A stretch of 36,526 nucleotides of DNA from Pirellula sp. (GCA_021299695.1 JAJTEK010000081.1:1-36526), one strand, 5' to 3'; shown: positions 1 through 7,633, numbered from the stretch's first letter. Numbers and translations: made by a program. Notes: generated from the letters alone by a model not told the origin.

Positions 1-1
1 C

Positions 2-190
2 AATCGCTACGGGCAGAGCAAAATCGCTCCGCCAGCGAAAAAGTCTGGTGCGATTCAACTGACGCTTTTTCAATGGCAGGAAAACGAAATCGTCGACGAG
101 ATCAAATCGCTCGATTTGGCCTCGATGACCCCGCTTCAAGCTCTGCAATTGTTAGAATCTATGCAAAGACGGGCCGCATCGATCCAGTGA
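2..190 (+). CDS. mutS: MutS DNA mismatch repair protein, 3' end only
   Basis: The frame is open from the left edge and ends at TGA 188-190, giving the last 62 residues of a protein whose start lies outside the window. The residues include an AIQLTLFQ stretch, then an acidic segment and LASMTPLQALQLLESMQ. This matches the usual MutS tail, in which a QLxLF motif precedes a short helical segment with an L-T-P-x-x-A-L-x-x-L pattern just before the stop. MutS binds mismatched DNA and starts mismatch repair. The tail serves dimer/tetramer and clamp contacts and is not catalytic. The assignment rests on this tail alone, because no ATPase or mismatch-binding motif is in view. Confidence 0.75.
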   Translation, partial: NRYGQSKIAPPAKKSGAIQLTLFQWQENEIVDEIKSLDLASMTPLQALQLLESMQRRAASIQ

Positions 191-585
191 TATCGATTGG
201 TTCGTGATTCGTAAGTGGTTCCGTGGGACTGCTTCGAATGCGTCGGACGATCGGGTTCCATGGAAGAACTCGATGACACAGGGATCTCTCTGCTTCCGTT
301 TGGAATGTTTCTAACCATGCTCGTGGTCTCAGACTCCGTGGGGTTCACGTCGGACTCGCCTTGAACGTACGACATGACTGCTGCCTTTCCGGTAGTACGA
401 GAGGGTCGGCCACCACAGACGATGCGGTTTTCGGAGTTCTATACACGGCCTGGTTGTACCCCTGTGAACGCTTCGCCAGAACGGTCGCCCGTTCAAACGC
501 ATCACTCGGGGCCAAAGTTGATGGCTAATCTCTACTTTGTACGACTCTTTCATTCGCTACTTTCCAACGACTTTGCAGACGCTCC

Positions 586-636
586 GTATTCGTACTCGGC
601 ATCGCCGCAGTTCAAACAGCCATCGAGTACGAGTAC
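586..636. repeat. GTACGAGTAC-type inverted repeat (hairpin)
   Basis: Bases 586-598 and 624-636 can pair as a 13-bp stem with one G-T wobble, leaving a 25-base loop (599-623). The 9-bp core is TCGTACTCG against CGAGTACGA. A further GAGTACGAGTACGA-type copy lies at about 670-683, and related copies occur 13 kb away at 13781-13816. This points to a dispersed intergenic repeat and not to a gene-specific site. Confidence 0.6.
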
Positions 637-652
637 CGCTTCACTGAGTACC

Positions 653-668
653 GTCCGCCGCGGCGGAC
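653..668. repeat. Perfect 16-bp palindrome
   Basis: GTCCGCCG at 653-660 is followed directly by its reverse complement CGGCGGAC at 661-668. It sits between two GAGTAC words, one on each side, so it appears to be part of the GTACGAGTAC repeat cluster. No gene reads into it with a clear need for an operator or terminator. Confidence 0.6.
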
Positions 669-715
669 TGAGTACGAGTACGACAAAATCCGAGGCGAGG
701 CATGAGCGCATGCTT

Positions 716-908
716 TGTAGCTGCAAGTTACGCCTCCGCCGGGACGAGCCCGACGGTAGGCTTACCCAGCGCCCATCGAGCTCTTCTTGGCCTCCGTCGG
801 CTTCATGCCGTCGGGGCATCTTCTTGGCCTCCGTCGGCTTCATGCCGTCGGGGCATCTTCTTGGCCTCCGTCGGCTTCATGCCGTCGGGGCCAAGGTTTG
901 CAGCTACA
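716..908. repeat. Repeat cassette: 37-bp unit x3 inside 11-bp inverted repeats
   Basis: TGTAGCTGCAA at 716-726 and its exact reverse complement TTGCAGCTACA at 898-908 bracket the segment. Inside are three copies of a 37-bp unit at 783-819, 820-856 and 857-893. They are identical except for the last base of the third copy. Each unit carries CCGTCGG twice as a direct repeat. Open frames over the array give repetitive peptides with no known fold. The layout resembles a small non-autonomous repeat element, but no target-site duplication is obvious. Confidence 0.7.
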
Positions 909-933
909 GAGGCCATGTTGCGGGTCTGTTTTT

Positions 934-954
934 TTCCGCCGCAAGGCGGCGGAA
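934..954. repeat. GC-rich 9-bp hairpin next to a T tract
   Basis: Bases 934-942 pair perfectly with 946-954, leaving a 3-base AAG loop. A run of T residues lies on the 5' side on the plus strand and overlaps the stem base. On the minus strand this becomes a trailing A run. Neither orientation places T residues after the stem, so it does not fit an intrinsic terminator. It belongs to the repeat mosaic. Confidence 0.5.
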
Positions 955-1023
955 GAGAACAACGGGCTGGGGCAGATCGCACGAACGTTTCGGATTGACC
1001 GAGTGCGATGAGGGGGCTTTAGG

Positions 1024-1548
1024 CACGACGTGGACTTCGCGCGTAACAAACCGTGCGGTGACCACTGAGCCTTCGCCACCTGCGATCGGTGGGCAGTCGT
1101 CGATGGCAGTGACTAACGCTAGCCCGGAGGCTTCCAGTTCAGGAACATTTAGCGGCAGCATCCGGCCAGCGCAAAGGCCGCTTTCCAATATCCACGAGCG
1201 TGGCCGGATGATCTCGGCGTCGACGATGCCGCTATCGCTTCGTTCGACGGTGATCGACACCTTGGCCCAAGTGGCTTGGTCGGGCTCAGGCTGCGGGTCG
1301 ACCTCGAAGCGGTTGGGGTTCTTGGTCGGAACGCGCGATCCGATCGGCACCGATTCGATGGGGACTTGAAGTTCCGTGTGCGTCGCTACCGTTGCGTAGC
1401 GCTCGGGTGCGAGCCATGGTGTCTCTTGGGATGGCTCGTCGAGCCAGCTTGGGTCCGACCAAAGTGAATCCGTTGAGGTTAATTGGCCTGGGAGACTTGA
1501 TACTGTGACGAAGGTTCCTTCGATGAAGCAGCCACCACGGAGATTCAC
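1024..1548 (-). pseudogene. Decayed Hint (intein-like) domain fragment
   Basis: The minus-strand frame from GTG 1546-1548 reads about 175 residues of sensible sequence, then drifts into repeat-derived residues to a stop at 904-906. Near its start is GGCFIEGTFVTV, like the start of Hint domains, where a Cys begins a C-F-x-x-G-T-x-V block. Further on are VPIGSRVPTKNPNRFEV, a WAKVSITVERSD strand, an R-P-R-S-W-I segment and SVVTARFVTREVHVV. This is the layout I associate with Hint domains at the ends of large planctomycete proteins. There is no credible N-terminal part: upstream, the frame runs into a simple 8-bp-period repeat. I infer a fragment of a larger protein. The family call is from recall and is moderately certain; the coding character is clearer. 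Confidence 0.5.
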
Positions 1549-1585
1549 TGCCGAAAAGCCGGGATCTGTGCGGGAGATCGACTTC

Positions 1586-1617
1586 CTTTGCGTCTTTGCG
1601 CCTTTGCATCTTTGCGT
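1586..1617. repeat. 8-bp-period tandem repeat (CTTTGCGT-type, 4 copies)
   Basis: Four imperfect 8-bp units lie at 1586-1593, 1594-1601, 1602-1609 and 1610-1617: CTTTGCGT, CTTTGCGC, CTTTGCAT and CTTTGCGT. Similar CAAAGACGCAAAG-type words are, from memory, frequent between genes in unrelated bacteria. The array sits just upstream (minus-strand sense) of the Hint fragment and may mark the break in that gene. Confidence 0.65.
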
Positions 1618-1666
1618 TTATTTCTTCCAAACAGCCTTACGCGCGGTCACCACCCTTACCCCCCAA

Positions 1667-1692
1667 CCCCCTGCCGCCAGCGGGCGAGGGGG
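1667..1692. repeat. GC-rich imperfect stem-loop repeat
   Basis: CCCCCT at 1667-1672 pairs with AGGGGG at 1687-1692. An inner CCGC/GCGG stem (1674-1677 with 1680-1683) is offset by a small bulge. It resembles the CCCTCTCCCGC...GCGAGGGGG intergenic repeat family common in GC-rich genomes. It lies about 110 bases past the pyruvate carboxylase stop but has no following T tract, so I do not call it a terminator. Confidence 0.5.
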
Positions 1693-1799
1693 AACCGCGT
1701 TTCTATCGCGATGCTGCGTACGAGAAGAAGCCTGAACCATGTGGTGCACCGAAGGCAGGTGTTCGGAGGAGATCAATTCTCTGAGGACTGCGGTTGGAT

Positions 1800-4700
1800 T
1801 TATTTTAGAACCAGCAGCAGATCGCCGGCTTCGACTTGGCTTCCGGAGTCGACCAGGAGTTGTGCGATTTGTCCATCGCGTTCGGCGTTGATGACGGTTT
1901 CCATTTTCATCGCTTCGAGGGACAGGAGTTTTTGGCCTTTGGTGACATGGGTACCTGGGGTGATGACGACACCGATGACCATTCCTGGCATGGCAGCGGC
2001 CACGTGGGTTGGGTCGGCCGGATCGGCTTTGATGCGTTTTGCGGCTTTGGTTTCGATCGATTTGTCGACGACTTCGACTTCGCGCGGTTGTCCGTTGAGT
2101 TCGAAGAAGACGGTTCGGACGCCGTCTGGCCGAGGTTCCCCGACGGCTAGGAACTTGATGATCAATCGTTTTCCGGGTTCGATATCGACGGAGAATTCTT
2201 CACCGATGCAGGGGCCATAGAAGAAGATTGGGGTCGGCAGCAGGGAGACATCGCCGTAGGTTTGGAGGTGGGTAAGGTATTCGTCGAAGACCTTTGGGTA
2301 CAGGGCGCTGGTGATGGTCTCTTGCATCGAGACGGTGCGAGCGAATTTGTTTTGTAGTTCGCTGGCCGTCGCATCGAGGTCGTGATCAGGAAGGATTTCG
2401 CCTGGTCGTTTTTTGACTTCGGGGTTGTTTCTCAGGATGGCATGTTTGACGTTTTCGGGGAAGCCGCCTGGGGGTTGTCCCATCATTCCGCCGACGAGAT
2501 CAAGGACCGAGGCGGGGAAGGACAGTTCGCGTGTTTGGCTGGTGATGTCCGCGACGTTGAGGTTGTTTGCGACCATGAACAGGGCTAGGTCGCCGACGGC
2601 TTTGCTCGTGGGGGTCACTTTGACGATATCGCCTAGGAGTTGGTTTGCCTCGGCGTACATTTTGCAGACGTGGTCCCAGCGGTTGGCAAGTCCGAGGGCT
2701 TTGGCTTGTTGGAAGAGGTTGGTGTATTGACCACCTGGCATTTCGTGTTGGTAGAGGTCACCACCGGCGACGAGCGATTCGCCTTCGAAGGGTGCGTAGA
2801 ATTGGCGGACCTCTTTCCAATATTCGGACAGAGCCGTCAGGGCGTCGGTATTGAGTTTGCTTTCGCGGGGTGAATATCGGAGTGCTTCGACGAGGGTATT
2901 GAGGTTGACTTGGGATGTCCCACCGGACATGGATGCCAGAGCGCCGTCGGCGACTTCGAGGCCTTGTTCGGCTGCGTTGAGGATCGAGGAGGCTTGGATG
3001 CCGGCCGTATCGTGGGTATGGAAGTGGATGGGGATGCCGACGTGTTGTTTGAGTTCGGCGACGAGGACTTTGGCTGCTGCGGGTTTGCACAATCCGGCCA
3101 TGTCTTTGATGGCCAGCATGTGGGCTCCCATTTTTTCGAGTTGTTTGGCCAGATCGACGTAGTACTTTAGCGAATATTTTTGTCGATTGGGGTTGAGGAT
3201 ATCGCCTGTATAGCAGATGGCAGCTTGGCAGATCATTCCTGACTCGACGACTGCATCGATTGCCACTCGCATGTTTTCGGCCCAATTCAGGGCATCGAAG
3301 ACTCTGAAGATATCGATACCGGCTTGGGCTGCTTCGTGGACAAAGGTTCGAACGACGTTGTCTGGATAGTTGGTATATCCGACGGCGTTGGAGGCTCTTA
3401 GGAGCATTTGAAAGAGGATATTTGGGATGCGTTCGCGGAGATCGGCGAGCCGTTGCCAGGGGCTTTCTTTGAGGAATCGCATCGAGGTATCGAAGGTCGC
3501 GCCGCCCCACATTTCCATGGAGAAAAGTTCGGGGGTGAGTTTGGCGTAGGCGTCTGCGATTTTGAGCATATCGAAGGTGCGAACGCGAGTGGCCAGGAGC
3601 GATTGGTGGGCATCTCGCATGGTCGTATCGGTCAGCAGGAGTTCTTTGCTGTTGCGGATCGATTGGCAGAAGGGACCGGCTTGGAGTTTGAGGAACTTTT
3701 GGCGGTAGCCTTCGGGGATGTTTACGAGGGCCGAGGGTTTGGGTGCAAGGGCCGGTTCGCGTCGGATCTTGGCGTTGGTTTTTTCGACGAGTTTGTTTCC
3801 GTTGACGATGGTATCGGCGATGAAGCTCAGGAGTCGTGTAGCGCGATCGCGTCGTTTGGTCAGTTCGAAAAGCTCGGGGGTCTTATCGATCATGCGAGTC
3901 GTCGCATCACCGGCTTGGAACGTCGGGTGTCGGATCAGGGAGATCAGGAAGGGGATATTGGTTTTGACGCCACGGATGCGGAATTCTTGCAAGGATCGTT
4001 CCATGCGTCTTGCCGCTTCGGTGAGGTTTCGGCCGCGAGTGGTGACTTTGACCAGGAGCGAGTCGTAGAATGGGTTGACGACGGCGCCGCTGAAGGCGCT
4101 TCCGGCGTCGAGTCGCACGCCCATGCCGCCGGCGCTGCGGTAGTGGGTGATACGTCCGTAGTCGGGTCGGAACTGGTTGGTTGGGTCTTCGGTCGTCACG
4201 CGGCATTGGATGGCTGAGCCGACGACTTGGATTTCTTTCTGATTGGGTAGGCCTTGGGATTCATCGCCTAGTTGGTAGCCGCAGGAGACGAGGATTTGCG
4301 AGCGAATCAAATCGATGCCGGTGACTTCTTCGGTCACGGTATGTTCGACTTGGATGCGAGGGTTGACTTCGATGAAGTAGAATTGGTTTGATTCGGTATC
4401 GAGTAGGAATTCGACGGTCCCTGCGCAGTGGTAGTTAACTTTTCTGGCGATTGCCAAGGCGGCTTCGTGCAATTCGGCTGCGACGGATTTGCTCAGGTTG
4501 GGAGCCGGTGCGATTTCGACAACTTTTTGGTGTCGGCGTTGGACCGAGCAGTCGCGTTCGTGCAGGTGGATGACATTTCCGTGTTGGTCGCCGAGGACTT
4601 GGACTTCGAGGTGCCTGGCGCGTCCGACGAGTTTTTCGAGGAAGACTTCGTCGCTTCCGAAGGCGTTTTTCGCTTCGCGTTGGGCTTGTTCGAGATTGCT

Positions 4701-5243
4701 TGCGAGTTGGTCTTCGGACTCCACGACGCGCATGCCGCGACCGCCGCCCCCTTTGGATGCTTTGAGCATGATGGGGAATTTCATTTTGCGGGCCGTTTGG
4801 GTCGCTTCGTCGAGGCTTCGGACGGCGGCTGCGGAGCCCTCGAGGATCGGCACGCCGACTTGTTTTGCGATTTCGCGGGCGGCGACTTTATCGCCGAGCA
4901 ATTCGAGGGCTTCGTTGCTCGGGCCGATGAACATGATTCCGGCGTTGCGCAGGGCTCGGGCAAACTCGGCATTTTCCGATAGAAACCCGTAGCCGGGGTG
5001 CACCGCATCGATTTTGTTTTCGAGGCACAGTTCGACGATCGTTGGGATATCGAGGTAGGAGCGGATCGGTTCGCCTGGTTTGCCGATGGGGTAGGCTTCG
5101 TCGGCTTTGAAGCGGTGGAGGGCGAATCGATCTTCGTGCGAGTAGATCGCTACGGTACGGATCCCGAGTTCGTGAGCGCTGCGGAAGATACGGATGGCGA
5201 TTTCGCTGCGGTTGGCAGCAAGGATGCGTCGGATGGGAAGCAT
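1800..5243 (-). CDS. pyc: Pyruvate carboxylase (single-chain)
   Basis: This biotin enzyme carboxylates pyruvate to oxaloacetate with ATP and bicarbonate, refilling the TCA cycle and feeding gluconeogenesis. The 1147-residue length is normal for a single-chain enzyme, and all three parts are intact. Biotin carboxylase (about 1-455) has the ATP-grasp glycine loop KGGGGRG at 164-170 and EVNPRIQVEHTVTEE near 292-306. The carboxyltransferase part starts near 535 with LLLTDTTMRDAHQSLLATR. Its likely metal ligands are D539, H740 and H742, and the lysine expected to be carbamylated is K713 in AIKDMAG. The biotinyl domain ends the protein with LEAMKME, placing biotin on K1113. The start is ATG at 5241-5243. 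It appears to stand alone: the next minus-strand gene upstream starts at 6156 and ends at 5338, leaving a 94-base gap. Confidence 0.96.
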   Translation of the reverse strand: MLPIRRILAANRSEIAIRIFRSAHELGIRTVAIYSHEDRFALHRFKADEAYPIGKPGEPIRSYLDIPTIVELCLENKIDAVHPGYGFLSENAEFARALRNAGIMFIGPSNEALELLGDKVAAREIAKQVGVPILEGSAAAVRSLDEATQTARKMKFPIMLKASKGGGGRGMRVVESEDQLASNLEQAQREAKNAFGSDEVFLEKLVGRARHLEVQVLGDQHGNVIHLHERDCSVQRRHQKVVEIAPAPNLSKSVAAELHEAALAIARKVNYHCAGTVEFLLDTESNQFYFIEVNPRIQVEHTVTEEVTGIDLIRSQILVSCGYQLGDESQGLPNQKEIQVVGSAIQCRVTTEDPTNQFRPDYGRITHYRSAGGMGVRLDAGSAFSGAVVNPFYDSLLVKVTTRGRNLTEAARRMERSLQEFRIRGVKTNIPFLISLIRHPTFQAGDATTRMIDKTPELFELTKRRDRATRLLSFIADTIVNGNKLVEKTNAKIRREPALAPKPSALVNIPEGYRQKFLKLQAGPFCQSIRNSKELLLTDTTMRDAHQSLLATRVRTFDMLKIADAYAKLTPELFSMEMWGGATFDTSMRFLKESPWQRLADLRERIPNILFQMLLRASNAVGYTNYPDNVVRTFVHEAAQAGIDIFRVFDALNWAENMRVAIDAVVESGMICQAAICYTGDILNPNRQKYSLKYYVDLAKQLEKMGAHMLAIKDMAGLCKPAAAKVLVAELKQHVGIPIHFHTHDTAGIQASSILNAAEQGLEVADGALASMSGGTSQVNLNTLVEALRYSPRESKLNTDALTALSEYWKEVRQFYAPFEGESLVAGGDLYQHEMPGGQYTNLFQQAKALGLANRWDHVCKMYAEANQLLGDIVKVTPTSKAVGDLALFMVANNLNVADITSQTRELSFPASVLDLVGGMMGQPPGGFPENVKHAILRNNPEVKKRPGEILPDHDLDATASELQNKFARTVSMQETITSALYPKVFDEYLTHLQTYGDVSLLPTPIFFYGPCIGEEFSVDIEPGKRLIIKFLAVGEPRPDGVRTVFFELNGQPREVEVVDKSIETKAAKRIKADPADPTHVAAAMPGMVIGVVITPGTHVTKGQKLLSLEAMKMETVINAERDGQIAQLLVDSGSQVEAGDLLLVLK

Positions 5244-5337
5244 AGGGCAAGGGGCTGAAAGTGGGTCAGTGCGCCGGGAGGGTACGGAGAGGGAGAACGC
5301 GTCGGACAGGCGGGCGATAGTATAGCGAGAAACCCGA

Positions 5338-6156
5338 TCATTCGCACTCGTCGCTCGATCGATCTAGGGTGGTTTGGCTCTGGACGATTCCCGGAGCGCC
5401 TTGCCAGCCGCCGTTGACGGCAAGGTCTTGAGCGTTGAGAAACTCCCCATCACCCAAACTGATAGCCGCAACGAGTTTTGCGACATCTTGGGGAGAGCCC
5501 CATCGGTTCAGGAGGGATTCTCGCCGAGCGCGATCGGACCAAGCTTGGGAGGTCCCTTGTCCCCATTGGGTTTGGATCCAGCCTGGGTTGATGCAATTGA
5601 CGCGGAGTTTTGGAGCGAAGCTTTTGGCGAGGCTTTTTGAAAATGCGCTGACTGCGGCTTTGACAGCGCAGAAGTACTGTCCGCTATCGCCTTCCATCCC
5701 TTGGTGGGCTTGATCCCATCCGATATGGATCATCGAGGGGAGGGTTTGATGGGGTGTGTTTTGGCGAAGTTGCCGTTGGGCGACCGTACGGCTCAGGAGC
5801 ATCATCGCGCGGACATCGAGGTCCCAGAGTTTGGCGAGTTTTTCTTCAAAGGACCAGGATTTCGCTGCGCCGGTAAGGACATCTGTGCCTGCGGCGTGGA
5901 CCCAGAGGTTGACGTATCCTCTGGAGGCAAAGGCGGCATCGGCAAGTGAATAGAGGCTCTGGTTTTGCGTTAGGTCGGCGACGATGCACAGGGGTTTAGA
6001 GCATTGCGAGGCGGTCTCCATGAGTCCGTCGATATTGCTGCGGGTATGGAGGATCAGTTGGCAACCGCGGGATGCAAGTTCGATGGCGATGGCTTGGCCG
6101 ATCCCACTGGCGGAACCGGTGACCACAGCGACCAGGGGTGGAACGTCCGAGGGCAT
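5338..6156 (-). CDS. SDR-like protein with altered catalytic tetrad
   Basis: This 272-residue protein has the short-chain dehydrogenase/reductase fold. The nucleotide-binding loop is TGSASGIG at 13-20, followed by HAAG at 87-90 (usually NNAG) and the PGWI segment after the active site. The catalytic residues are unusual. In the segment QYFCAVKAA the lysine K166 is kept, but the residue four before it, normally Tyr, is F162, with a Tyr one place earlier. The usual Asn aligns with D114, and the usual Ser position falls in HIGWDQ (G146/W147). NAD(P) binding is plausible, but ordinary SDR chemistry is doubtful. It lies 3 bases after the diadenylate cyclase gene and probably shares its transcript. 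Substrate unknown. Confidence 0.8.
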   Translation of the reverse strand: MPSDVPPLVAVVTGSASGIGQAIAIELASRGCQLILHTRSNIDGLMETASQCSKPLCIVADLTQNQSLYSLADAAFASRGYVNLWVHAAGTDVLTGAAKSWSFEEKLAKLWDLDVRAMMLLSRTVAQRQLRQNTPHQTLPSMIHIGWDQAHQGMEGDSGQYFCAVKAAVSAFSKSLAKSFAPKLRVNCINPGWIQTQWGQGTSQAWSDRARRESLLNRWGSPQDVAKLVAAISLGDGEFLNAQDLAVNGGWQGAPGIVQSQTTLDRSSDECE

Positions 6157-6159
6157 CGA

Positions 6160-7104
6160 TCAGTCTGAGGCTTCGTTCGGAGGAGGTTCGTAGTTGAATT
6201 CTTGCCATTTGATGGCTTGATCCATCGGTTCGATACGAAGCACGAGCAAGCCGTTTTGGAAGACCCGAACCGTGCCGCTCGATTGGCTCACGACGATAGC
6301 GATGGCTTTGGTTCGCTGGGAGATGGCCGCAGCGGCCCAGTGTCGAGAGCCGAGTCCTTTGGAGAGTTGTAGGTTTTCGTGGAGGACTTCGATGATTTGT
6401 CGGGAGCGTTCGACGACGCCATCGGGAGCGACGATGAAGGCCCCGTCCATTTGGGCGATTTCTTTGATGTCTTCGCGGACTCGGGCGTCGTGGAGATTTC
6501 GATGTTTACGGCTGTAACCTTTGAGGGGATCGAAACCGCTATCTTTGCAGTGGGAGAGGACTTTTCGGGTATCGCCCACGACGAAGAGGGCTCCGACTTT
6601 GTTTCCTTCTCGGCCTTCTCGCCCGATTTGGACGGCCAGATCGATGACGATTTTGAGGTTGTTCAGCGGGACGGCCGTTTCGAGCCGTTGAAGGTCCCGG
6701 CTGGTAAAGCGTCGCATTCTCTCGTCGAGTTTGATGATCGAGATCGAGTCCATGCGATTGGTTTCGAAGCCGCAGTAGACGGCGACGACTTCGCTTTGGC
6801 TGGCTAGATGCTCGTCGGCGACGGCTTCGAGCAGGGCGTGTTGGAGACGTTCAAGGAGGGGTGAGTCCTCTTTGTTCAGGGCCAGGGGGATCAGACCGAA
6901 TCCGGTGGCCGCCTCGAGGTCTTCTTCTCGGTCGGCAGCGACGAGGATACGTTGGATTTCTTGGGGGACGAGTTCGCGGAGCCTTTCCCAATCGGTGGCT
7001 CCTTCGAGGAGAAAAAGCAGCGAATCGGCGCCGACGGACACCGCGAGATTTCCGGCGGCTTCGACGACGCTCGAAAATTCCCTGGTGAATTTCTGCGTGT
7101 TCAT
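6160..7104 (-). CDS. dacZ: Diadenylate cyclase, DacZ-like (DisA_N/DAC domain)
   Basis: DAC-domain proteins join two ATP into the second messenger c-di-AMP. In this 314-residue protein the DAC domain fills the C-terminal half. The D-G-A motif is at 220-222 and the second motif is GSRHWAA at 252-258. The N-terminal part (about 1-150) looks alpha/beta, and there is no membrane segment. This two-part layout recalls the DacZ type known from archaea, and differs from DisA, which carries a DNA-binding tail, and from membrane-bound CdaA. The second motif is normally R-H-R and reads R-H-W here, so activity cannot be assumed. The SDR-like gene follows after 3 bases. No c-di-AMP receptor or phosphodiesterase gene is evident in the window. 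The DAC fold is confident; the DacZ label is tentative. Confidence 0.82.
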   Translation of the reverse strand: MNTQKFTREFSSVVEAAGNLAVSVGADSLLFLLEGATDWERLRELVPQEIQRILVAADREEDLEAATGFGLIPLALNKEDSPLLERLQHALLEAVADEHLASQSEVVAVYCGFETNRMDSISIIKLDERMRRFTSRDLQRLETAVPLNNLKIVIDLAVQIGREGREGNKVGALFVVGDTRKVLSHCKDSGFDPLKGYSRKHRNLHDARVREDIKEIAQMDGAFIVAPDGVVERSRQIIEVLHENLQLSKGLGSRHWAAAAISQRTKAIAIVVSQSSGTVRVFQNGLLVLRIEPMDQAIKWQEFNYEPPPNEASD

Positions 7105-7260
7105 CGGCTTTTTGCGTAAGTCTTTGCGATAGTTGGTTTTAGGACGGTCTCAAAACCAGTGTAGCCCGGGATTTGGATTCGGCAATCCAAACGGCCGGTC
7201 CGAGCGGTTTTTGGGGGGATTTAGGTGGGGATTTGATGGGTTTTTAGGTTTGATTTGCTG

Positions 7261-7288
7261 TTGATTCTAGAGGGCCGATGGCTATACT
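7261..7288 (+). promoter_or_regulatory. Candidate sigma70-type promoter for rpmB
   Basis: TTGATT at 7261-7266 and TATACT at 7283-7288 are separated by 16 bases and lie about 80 bases before the rpmB start. Both boxes are one or two bases from the housekeeping consensus. The site lies in the 265-base gap between divergent dacZ and rpmB. Confidence 0.45.
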
Positions 7289-7369
7289 CTTGGTCCCCTG
7301 CGAATGGGAAATTTGGCGGGTTGACCGCGTACATCCTTTATTGTTGGTTTCGGAAAATCGGGTTCAGTC

Positions 7370-7633
7370 ATGGCAAGAGCTTGTGAAGTTTGCGGAAAGT
7401 CGCCCCAAGTTGGCAATATGATCGAAACCCGTGGTAAGGCAAAGTACTTGGGTGGTGTTGGTACGAAGATCACCGGGATTACGCGTCGGCGCTTTCTCCC
7501 CAATTTGCAAAACATCAAGGCTTCCTTGCCCAGTGGCGAGATCAAGACGATGCGTGTGTGCACCCAGTGCATCCGATCGGGTCGGATTCGCAAAGCGGTT
7601 CGCAACAAGCCGTTTTCGCTCCCAACCAATTAG
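7370..7633 (+). CDS. rpmB: 50S ribosomal protein L28
   Basis: L28 is a small protein of the large ribosomal subunit. The 87-residue product starts MARACEVCGK and has the family's R-R-R-F-L-P-N-L pattern around 39-46. It keeps the zinc-binding form: C5 and C8 at the N-terminus pair with C64 and C67 (VCTQC), so this is a C+ paralogue. The ATG at 7370 gives the normal start. gatC follows after 75 bases, so the two may be co-transcribed translation genes. Confidence 0.95.
   Translation: MARACEVCGKSPQVGNMIETRGKAKYLGGVGTKITGITRRRFLPNLQNIKASLPSGEIKTMRVCTQCIRSGRIRKAVRNKPFSLPTN

Larger units (their letters stand above)
191..1023. other. Gene-poor repeat mosaic downstream of mutS
   Basis: No convincing gene lies between the mutS stop and the Hint remnant. 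Several frames stay open here, on both strands, but their products are low-complexity peptides read out of repeats, for example repeated LRRLHAVGA or SWPPSASCRRG. The stretch holds a GTACGAGTAC-type hairpin, a perfect 16-bp palindrome, a 37-bp triplicated repeat inside inverted repeats, and a GC-rich hairpin preceded by T residues. These are listed separately. Nothing is recognised in roughly 191-585. Confidence 0.6.
1549..1799. other. Intergenic stretch with common simple repeats
   Basis: This 251-base gap between the Hint fragment and the pyruvate carboxylase stop holds an 8-bp-period CTTTGC repeat (1586-1617) and a GC-rich stem-loop repeat (1667-1692). No gene is supported. It lies downstream of the minus-strand pyruvate carboxylase and may hold its 3' untranslated region. 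Confidence 0.5.

Noticed and set aside
392-412. A stretch like the 23S rRNA sarcin-ricin loop (GTAGTACGAGAGG)
   Set aside because: Only about 11 bases match exactly, the flanks do not follow 23S sequence, and GTACGAG words are locally enriched by the nearby repeat family.
716-908. CRISPR array
   Set aside because: The 37-bp units abut each other with no spacers, and no cas gene is in the window.
931-954. Intrinsic terminator at the GC hairpin with a T run
   Set aside because: The T run precedes the stem on the plus strand and becomes an A run after it on the minus strand, so neither strand has stem followed by T residues.
374-1369. A plus-strand open frame of 331 codons across the repeats
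   Set aside because: The product is repeat-derived and low-complexity, has no domain logic, and overlaps a better-supported antisense Hint fragment.
3408-4217. A long open frame antisense to pyruvate carboxylase
   Set aside because: It is the mirror of a fully conserved gene; its product has no recognisable motif.
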